Positions 58,179 to 64,000 of a stretch of DNA of 64,000 nt are shown one piece after another. Positions within the stretch are counted from its first letter, which is position 1. Each line of letters opens with the position of its first letter. Made by a program: the position numbers and the translations under genes. Source of the DNA: Lactiplantibacillus brownii (lineage in GTDB: Bacteria; Bacillota; Bacilli; Lactobacillales; Lactobacillaceae); contig NZ_JAVCWF010000001.1 in the NCBI RefSeq assembly GCF_031085375.1, forward strand, positions 2,232,001 to 2,296,000, in the 5' to 3' direction. The notes beneath the pieces were generated by a model that saw only the letters and a program-made list of their open reading frames with translations, made no database searches and was not told the DNA's origin.

Positions 58179-60333
58179 ATCGCTACTCACAGCGTTGTTG
58201 CATACTGGCTTATTGACCATCCCATTATTGACTTATACGACTGTCAATGATTTTCAACAGCCGTGGCTTATACTGGTATTTTTAGCCACAATCAACACGT
58301 TAATCCTGCTGGGAACTTGGTGGCCACGCTTGGATCTCATTTGGATCAGCCTCATCCTAGTCAGCTTTATTGGTAGTTGTTATGTCAGTACGCCATTAAA
58401 TCAGACCTTGTCTCTAACCTGGGCCAATCGTTTTATTGCCAAATTAAGCCAACAAACGAGTGCCTTTCAGGCGTCCCGGAGTACCCAAATGATGCCAGTC
58501 TTACTGAGCATGGTCCTCATCATGGCGCTCGTCATTGCGCTCACCCTTTTAACGGTGCGCTGGCAACAGCCTTTTCTGAGCATACTAATTAGTGTGGGCT
58601 ATTTGTTGGCGGTTGCAATCTTCGCCACTCGCAATGAAGTCCTCCCGTTGACTGGAGTCAGCGCACTGACGGGATTGCTGCTCGTCGTCCACTATCAATC
58701 ACGTTGGACTTGGACAAACCTGATTTACGTCAGCCTGTTACTCGTCATTGTCGGCGCCGGTGCCACCGTCAACACCTGGGGCCAGCAGCCACTTAAACGC
58801 CTGGCACAGCAAACCTTGACTTGGCGGAACACCCTTAGCAGCCGGGGTTTTTATAACTTTCTTGAAAAATCAGCCGCAGCAAAAAAGACCGGTTTCTCAG
58901 AAGATACGGCCACGCTGGGTGGTTCCATTCAAGATGACAATCAGGTCGCCTTTCGCGTAATTGCCAGTCAGAGTCACTATTGGCGGGTCGATACACGTGA
59001 TACCTACTCAGGCCAAGGCTGGGAAGTTGAAAAAGACACACAGATCAAACGTAAACCGACGTGGACAAGTTCTGGCTACACCCAATCACCAACGGCTGCC
59101 ACACAAACCGTTCAACTGACTTTTCCCAAAACAATGACCTATGTCCCAATTAGTTATGGTCAGACCACTTGGCGGGTCAGCCAGGCCCAACAAAAACGGC
59201 ACGGCATTGGTTATGCTAGTCAGCGTGGCCGTCTCTACGTTAATTTAGGCAAAACGCCCTTAACTAAAATCACCTATCAGTTGCAAACACAACAATACAC
59301 CGCCGCCCAACTCAAGGCAGCGACGGGTGACCCTAACGCCGAACTTGACGACTCATACACCACACTACCAGATGAGCTACCGAAACGGGTTAAAACACTG
59401 AGTCAAAAATTAACGCAAACAGCCCCAACACAGTACGCCAAGGTGCAAGCTTTGATGACCTATTTAAAACAAGACAATCGTTTTGAATACACTAAGATCG
59501 ATACCCCGACGACGCCAAAAGGTCGCGACTATGTCGATTACTTTTTATTCACGAGCCGACGTGGCTATTGCGACAACTTTTCCACGTCACTCGTCGTCAT
59601 GCTCCGCGAGCTCAATATTCCTGCACGTTGGGCGCAAGGCTTCAATGGTGGAACTCGCGGTCAAGCGACGAAAAGTGGCCGCTACCATTATTCAATTCTG
59701 AATTCTAACGCGCATTCCTGGGCCGAAGTTTATTTTGCCGGTATCGGTTGGGTGCCTTTCGATCCAACACCCGGTTATCAGAATCCAGGCGTCAAAAAAA
59801 ACGCTGCTAAAGCAACAACCAACCAGGACAACCGGGCTTTCTCAACAAGCAGTTCCAGCACAAGTTCCAGTTTCAGTAGCCAAAGCAGTGTTGCCAGCAG
59901 TCATCAATCTGCCAGCGAATCGACCCACACCACGACGCAAAAGGCCCCTCAAACCCTGCCAAGATGGCTCTGGAGTGTTTTACTGATCAGCTTACTGATT
60001 TGTGGACTCGTCAGTGGTTGGCTCGCGCGTTACCGCTTATGGCTTGTCCTCATTACTTGGCGTATTCGCCGACATTGGAGGACCACAACGACCCAGTATC
60101 AACAATTACAACATTGGTTTGAACGACAATACCCTCGTCAACCCAGCACCACTTTGACCAATTACGCGACCCAAGTGGAAGCCCATTGGCCACAACTTGC
60201 AGGACAATTCAGCGTGGTCACGCAACAAGTTTTGCAACAAAGTTTTGGACAAACACCGGTCACCACGCTCAGCGCTAATCTATTGGCGCTCATCCAGACC
60301 TTACAAAAGAATCCAAAGCCAATCGCGCCTTAA
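58162..60333 (+). CDS. transglutaminase-like membrane protein, TgpA type
   Basis: 723 residues. Five or six N-terminal membrane segments (1-210), an extracellular region with a transglutaminase-core domain (about 400-550) and another membrane segment near 600. Catalytic Cys in RRGYCDNFSTSLVVMLR, His in NSNAHSWAEVYF, Asp in WVPFDPTPGY. A Ser-rich linker (about 555-590) precedes the last segment. The start at ATG behind GGGAGG is chosen over an ATG 33 codons earlier. Operon partner of MoxR and DUF58; target unknown. Confidence 0.92.
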   Translation: MPTRFESLLTALLHTGLLTIPLLTYTTVNDFQQPWLILVFLATINTLILLGTWWPRLDLIWISLILVSFIGSCYVSTPLNQTLSLTWANRFIAKLSQQTSAFQASRSTQMMPVLLSMVLIMALVIALTLLTVRWQQPFLSILISVGYLLAVAIFATRNEVLPLTGVSALTGLLLVVHYQSRWTWTNLIYVSLLLVIVGAGATVNTWGQQPLKRLAQQTLTWRNTLSSRGFYNFLEKSAAAKKTGFSEDTATLGGSIQDDNQVAFRVIASQSHYWRVDTRDTYSGQGWEVEKDTQIKRKPTWTSSGYTQSPTAATQTVQLTFPKTMTYVPISYGQTTWRVSQAQQKRHGIGYASQRGRLYVNLGKTPLTKITYQLQTQQYTAAQLKAATGDPNAELDDSYTTLPDELPKRVKTLSQKLTQTAPTQYAKVQALMTYLKQDNRFEYTKIDTPTTPKGRDYVDYFLFTSRRGYCDNFSTSLVVMLRELNIPARWAQGFNGGTRGQATKSGRYHYSILNSNAHSWAEVYFAGIGWVPFDPTPGYQNPGVKKNAAKATTNQDNRAFSTSSSSTSSSFSSQSSVASSHQSASESTHTTTQKAPQTLPRWLWSVLLISLLICGLVSGWLARYRLWLVLITWRIRRHWRTTTTQYQQLQHWFERQYPRQPSTTLTNYATQVEAHWPQLAGQFSVVTQQVLQQSFGQTPVTTLSANLLALIQTLQKNPKPIAP

Positions 60334-60667
60334 ACCGTGTTTCTAGTCGTTAACGACAAAAGATTCTTAAGAAGTTAAAGTCGCTGGTTGACAAAATAAC
60401 GTTGGCCATGTAAATTAGAACACAATTAATATTTGATGAGAAAAGCAACGAGCAGTTTAGTAAAATCAGTGGAACCGTCAAGCGAGTCTGAATTGGTGTA
60501 AGCAGACCGGTCAAGCTGATTCGAACATCGACTGTGAGCGTGAAGGTCAACCCTAATCGTCATAACCTTCAATGGTCGCACCCATTATCGTGCCACGTAT
60601 CGCAACTTTTGGGTACGCTTGAGATCAATAATGTGAGTTATTGACAAATACCGGTGGTATCACGCTT
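60334..60667. other. intergenic gap without a recognised gene
   Basis: 334 bp between tgpA and the panE-like gene's terminator. No open frame with a ribosome site, no clear repeat. A TTGACA at about 60642 has no good -10 box 17 nt away. Confidence 0.4.
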
Positions 60668-60710
60668 TTAGCGCCCGGCAGACGAATTTAGTCTGTCGAG
60701 CGCTTTTTTC
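60668..60710 (+). terminator. terminator hairpin upstream of the panE-like gene
   Basis: AGCGCCCGGCAGAC / GTCTGTCGAGCGCT followed by TTTTTT. It lies 335 nt past tgpA and 41 nt ahead of the next start codon, so it could end the MoxR operon or act as an attenuator. Confidence 0.8.
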
Positions 60711-60750
60711 ATCAGGATTAATCAATTCAATCTAAAGGATGGTCATACAT

Positions 60751-61734
60751 ATGCATTTTACAGTACTCGGCGCAGGCGCCATGGGTTTACGTTACGGTGT
60801 GTTATTACAAGAAGCTGGCAATCAGGTTGATTTTGTCGATACGTGGGAGTCTAATGTGGCTCAGATGCATCAACAAGGTGGCGTTTATGTCTCACGGGAT
60901 CATCAAAATCGGCACTTGGTCCCCATCAAAGTTTATACCCCAGAAGACTACCATGGTGATCCGGATGTTTGGGTCGTTTTCACCAAACAAATGCAATTAG
61001 CTGCGTTCCTAAAACGCAGCGCCCATTGTTTTAACGACCGACAAGTCGTGTTAACTTGTATGAATGGTATGGGGCACGTCGAAAAGTTGTTACAGTATTT
61101 CAAGCCAGACAAAATTTTGGCTGGAACCGCCCTAGTCGCGACCATTTTAAATGGCCCTGGGGACGTCGACTTTATTGGGGCCCGTGGCGCGGGGACGATG
61201 AATTTGGCTAACTACACTGAAAAACCAGACGAAATGACGTATCGCATCGTGGCTGAATTGGAAAAATGTCAATTTCATCCTAATCTGACGACTAATTTTC
61301 GCGGTACCTTGCTAGCCAAAGTAGTCTTTAACTCGGTCGTCAATACACTTTGTACCCTTTTCGAGATCACGATGGGCGAATACGCAGCCTATCCCGGTGC
61401 CGATGAGCTCAGCAAACAACTGATTAATGAAGCTTATGATGTTTGTGAACGTGACGGCGTGACCATGTTGAATACGCGTGCTGAGGAGTTGGCTTCCATT
61501 AATTATGTCAGTAAGGTGGCTAATCCACGCCACTACCCGTCAATGTATCAAGATATGTCACACAATCGGCCAACCGAAGTGGACTATATCAATGGCTATC
61601 TGGTCGATCTTGGTCATAAAACCCATTACCAGGCTAAGACACATGCCTTTTTGACACACCTGGTCCATTTAGCTGAAACCACTCGCCAAGCATCCGTCAA
61701 CGCTACAACAGCCACACACGCTGCGACGGCTTAG
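60751..61734 (+). CDS. 2-dehydropantoate 2-reductase family (ApbA/PanE)
   Basis: About 327 residues. The Rossmann start MHFTVLGAGAMGLRYG binds NADPH, and KVVFNSVVNTLCTLFE holds the conserved Lys/Asn of the C-terminal domain. Reduces ketopantoate for CoA synthesis or other 2-oxo acids such as branched-chain ketoacids, as known for LAB PanE-like enzymes. AAAGGATGG fits this ATG; that site contains another in-frame ATG. No other pantothenate genes adjoin. Confidence 0.9.
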   Translation: MHFTVLGAGAMGLRYGVLLQEAGNQVDFVDTWESNVAQMHQQGGVYVSRDHQNRHLVPIKVYTPEDYHGDPDVWVVFTKQMQLAAFLKRSAHCFNDRQVVLTCMNGMGHVEKLLQYFKPDKILAGTALVATILNGPGDVDFIGARGAGTMNLANYTEKPDEMTYRIVAELEKCQFHPNLTTNFRGTLLAKVVFNSVVNTLCTLFEITMGEYAAYPGADELSKQLINEAYDVCERDGVTMLNTRAEELASINYVSKVANPRHYPSMYQDMSHNRPTEVDYINGYLVDLGHKTHYQAKTHAFLTHLVHLAETTRQASVNATTATHAATA

Positions 61735-61810
61735 CCCTTAACCTGCCCTTTTCCAAGTAAAATCAGGTACAATAGATTTAGAACTTTTACTTGGGGAGAA
61801 GGCGACATCA

Positions 61811-62737
61811 TTGCAAACCACGCACGAAGTCAAAGGGATCGTTTTAGCGAGTGTCAGTGCCACTTTTTGGGGCGTATCTGGCGCCATCGCTCAAACGCTC
61901 TTTGATACTACCGACATCAACTCGATTTGGCTCACCGGTATTCGAATGCTAGGAGCTGGCATTGGGCTATTACTGATCAGCTTAATTACCAGAGTTGACC
62001 TTTGGACTATTTGGCGACATCCAGGGGACTTATTACAAGTTGCCGGTTACACGCTTTTAGGCTTGATGCCGGTACAATTCACTTATTTTCTCGCGGTTGA
62101 AGCGAGTAATGCGGCGACTGCCACCATTTTACAATTCATGGGACCCGTATTCATCGCCATCTGGCTCGTCATCGCGCATCAGCAATGGCCCACTCGCTCA
62201 GAGGGCATCGCCATTTTTCTAGCCATTGCCGGCTCATTTTTATTAGTCACACACGGTAATCCGGCCACACTAGTCATTTCGGTCAGTGCTTTGCTTTGGG
62301 GATTACTGTCAGGGGTCACTTCGGCCACGAATACATTGATGCCAGCTAAGTTGCTCACCAAATACAGCTCGATGACTGTGAATACCTGGTCCATGCTCCT
62401 TGGGGGCCTCTTATTCAATATCGTCCAACCTTTCTGGTCAATTCGGATTCCGTGGACGATCGCTAATATTAGCAAATTAAGTTTTGTGGTCTTCTTTGGG
62501 ACCTTATTGGCTTTCTTATTTTTCCTGGAAAGTCTAAAATATATTCGGCCAACGGTTGCAAGCTTATTAGATGCTTTTGAGCCCTTATCTGCCACAATTA
62601 TTGCGGTGGCCCTCTTGGGAGTTAGCTTTGGTTGGCTCGACATTTTGGGCAGTGTCTTAATTATTAGTACAGTCTTCATCTTAGCGATTGGACAACGTCA
62701 CAACGAACGTGCCGCTGACGATTTTCATCGAAATTAG
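61811..62737 (+). CDS. EamA/DMT family transporter
   Basis: 308 residues with ten hydrophobic segments and two EamA repeats (about 10-145 and 158-292). Starts LQTTHEVKGIVLASVSATFWG; TYFLAVEASNAATATILQFM ends the first repeat and RPTVASLLDAFEPLSATIIA the second, the typical internal duplication. TTG start behind GGGGAGAAGG. Exports or imports small metabolites; substrate unknown. Confidence 0.92.
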   Translation: MQTTHEVKGIVLASVSATFWGVSGAIAQTLFDTTDINSIWLTGIRMLGAGIGLLLISLITRVDLWTIWRHPGDLLQVAGYTLLGLMPVQFTYFLAVEASNAATATILQFMGPVFIAIWLVIAHQQWPTRSEGIAIFLAIAGSFLLVTHGNPATLVISVSALLWGLLSGVTSATNTLMPAKLLTKYSSMTVNTWSMLLGGLLFNIVQPFWSIRIPWTIANISKLSFVVFFGTLLAFLFFLESLKYIRPTVASLLDAFEPLSATIIAVALLGVSFGWLDILGSVLIISTVFILAIGQRHNERAADDFHRN

Positions 62738-62740
62738 GCA

Positions 62741-62863
62741 GAGTGTGAAGGCCAACGGGTTGCTCCTGAGCATTGCCTAGCCATCCCAATGACTCGGTGC
62801 TTTTCCGAGTGGTTGTGATGGCGTAGCAAGCGCAGGGAGCAGTTGGCCTGAACACGTTTCGAC
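62741..62863 (+). repeat. free D module (D7)
   Basis: Matches the 124-nt block inserted in A6, from GAGTGTGAAGGCCAACGGG to GAACACGTTTCGAC, with the TGCTCCTGAGCA hairpin and the GCCATC / GATGGC arms around an ACTCGG / CCGAGT stem. No A sequence surrounds it. Confidence 0.8.
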
Positions 62864-62930
62864 TATAATCATAAGGCGTGACTTCAAACATTACGCTAAA
62901 CCATCATTACCATCAATCCTGCTACACACA

Positions 62931-62981
62931 AAAAAGCGCTGAAGCCTTCTCGGTAACTACCGATGGCCTTCAGCGCTTTTT
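62931..62981. terminator. bidirectional terminator
   Basis: AAAAAGCGCTGAAG / CTTCAGCGCTTTTT with an inner GGTAACTACC. It would stop EamA transcription and shield the convergent dehydrogenase gene. Confidence 0.88.
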
Positions 62982-63070
62982 AGCATTTCTAACTAAAGAT
63001 TAAAATATCAAAGTCAGTACAGCCAACAATAGGTATGTCTAACATGGGTTTGGTCGAATTCAGTGCTCCG

Positions 63071-63363
63071 TCAGTCAAAATCGATGTATGCCGACACTGC
63101 ACATCGATTTTGGCTGACTCCGATAAGCGTAAATAACTGATTTGTCCCAAAATAGCCACTGATTAGCTGGAGGTTGTTGCTGATAGCATCAGACGTGCAG
63201 GTGGCGTTTGACCGGCGTTTTTTGCCGGCCTTACACCACGGACGGTTCGGGAGATTTGCGAATTTAGCAAAGCTTCCGGGCGAGGTTCAAGACGTTCCTG
63301 AGGCTTGAAACGGTCCCTCGTCCGCATGTTATCAGCAACCACCGGAAGCGGGAAATAGTCCAT
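63071..63363. repeat. C-family palindromic repeat, copy C2, next to a 17-bp hairpin
   Basis: The core (63120-63363) has arms GAGGTTGTTGCTGATAGCAT and ATGTTATCAGCAACCACC with inner stems GGTTCAAG / CTTGAA and GACCGGC / GCCGGCC; it is C1 in the other orientation. Directly to the left is a hairpin TCAGTCAAAATCGATGT / ACATCGATTTTGGCTGA (63071-63117). No coding potential. Confidence 0.8.
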
Positions 63364-63388
63364 TATTTTTCATTGTTAAGCGTTAAAC

Positions 63389-64000
63389 TTAGTACCCACG
63401 GGACAAATCAACCTGGTTGCGGGCCAAATTACCTGTTTTCACAAATTCAGCGAAGTTGGCCGCAAAAATTGGAAAGACGGTTCGCCGAAAGTGGGCAATT
63501 TGCCCTGAAATATGCGGCGTGATTAATACATCTGAGCGCTGCCATAATGGATTATCTGGTGCTAATGGTTCCGGTTCTGTAACATCTAGGGCTGCCCAAC
63601 TCAACTGTTTTTTGTCGAGTGCCGCAATTAAGTCACTCGTTTTTACAGCGGGCCCGCGCCCAATATTAATCAGCATTGGCCGCTGTTGAACTTGATCGAA
63701 TAACGCCTGATTGAATAGATGATCGGTTGACGGTGTTAGTGGTAAGGCATTCACGATAAAGTTGGCTGTCTTTAAGACGGCAGCTGTGTCGCTCATAGCC
63801 ACGGTTTGTTCAAAGTGTGGTGCCGGATGACCCGTAGTATTCACGCCGAACACGTGCATCCCGAAGGCTTCGGCTTTTGCCGCCAAGGACTGGCCAATCT
63901 GACCCGTGCCATAGATCAGCAATTGTTGGTCGGCCAACGTACTCGTGACTTGTGGTAACGACCACTGCCGATCACCCGTTTGATTCTCCCACGCAGCATG
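63389..64000 (-). CDS. D-isomer 2-hydroxyacid dehydrogenase, C-terminal part (cut by window edge)
   Basis: The frame stays open to the window end (HAAWENQTGDRQWSLPQ before LLIYGTGQIGQSLAAKAEAF). The NAD site GTGQIG, catalytic Arg in INIGRGPAVK, Glu in DVTEPEPL and His in ITPHISG are all present. It reduces 2-oxo acids to D-2-hydroxy acids; substrate is not evident. The N-terminal part is missing because of the window edge, not a truncation. Confidence 0.92.
   Translation of the reverse strand, partial: HAAWENQTGDRQWSLPQVTSTLADQQLLIYGTGQIGQSLAAKAEAFGMHVFGVNTTGHPAPHFEQTVAMSDTAAVLKTANFIVNALPLTPSTDHLFNQALFDQVQQRPMLINIGRGPAVKTSDLIAALDKKQLSWAALDVTEPEPLAPDNPLWQRSDVLITPHISGQIAHFRRTVFPIFAANFAEFVKTGNLARNQVDLSRGY

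Noticed and set aside
62676-62891. Minus-strand open frame over the free D module
   Set aside because: It extends from the D repeat into the end of the EamA gene, with no ribosome site and no likeness to proteins.

Overview
The window looks like chromosomal DNA of a lactobacillus of the Lactiplantibacillus plantarum/pentosus group. The evidence is a moderate GC content, strong AGGAGG-type ribosome binding sites, LAB-style single-operon purine genes, WxL surface proteins, cellobiose-type PTS and 6-phospho-beta-glucosidase genes, many small stress and membrane proteins, CcpA (cre) sites and a T-box. The species is inferred from gene content, not proven.

Layout. (1) 1-10.7 kb: the pur operon purE-K-C-S-Q-L-F-M-N-H-D on the minus strand, cut at purD by the window edge. 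It has a near-consensus promoter and a PurBox centred about 76 bp upstream of the predicted start site. (2) 10.7-14.8 kb: two NADPH-dependent FMN-reductase paralogues under a promoter overlapped by a perfect cre site, then lplA and a tyrosine phosphatase. The longer reductase carries a PAS-like domain and a tail with four tandem D-x-x-S-G-A-S motifs, the signature of ApbE-type covalent FMN attachment. (3) 15-18 kb: alpha-carbonic anhydrase, a DUF915-type hydrolase and asparaginase. (4) 18.3-24.1 kb: two ABC export/resistance modules, one with its own YtrA-like GntR regulator. (5) 24-28.4 kb: UspA, small proteins, GtrA and decayed IS5 and IS3 family remnants. (6) 28.4-42.6 kb: a T-box controlled MalY aminotransferase, small membrane proteins, a GH13 alpha-glucan hydrolase with a cre site, thrC, HAD phosphatase, Maa, Nudix, HIT, SDR, DUF2829, MupG-like and Eis-like genes. 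(7) 43-51 kb: a decayed small-membrane-protein locus, then two GH1 6-phospho-beta-glucosidases, PTS IIA and IIB, and a divergent GntR/UTRA regulator flanked by a perfect 16-bp inverted repeat. (8) 51-64 kb: a WxL protein pair, HAD and phosphoglycerate-mutase-like phosphatases, a MoxR-DUF58-TgpA operon, a PanE-like reductase, an EamA transporter and a partial D-2-hydroxyacid dehydrogenase.

The most unusual non-coding content is a set of large intergenic palindromic repeats. A composite A-spacer-B element (264-455 bp) occurs five times, a free A copy once, an independently moving D module three times, and a C family twice. Arms differ between copies but stay complementary, which argues for selection on a folded DNA or RNA. 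The most unusual protein is the reductase with four predicted flavinylation sites.

All calls come from reading the sequence; no database search, folding program or alignment was run.
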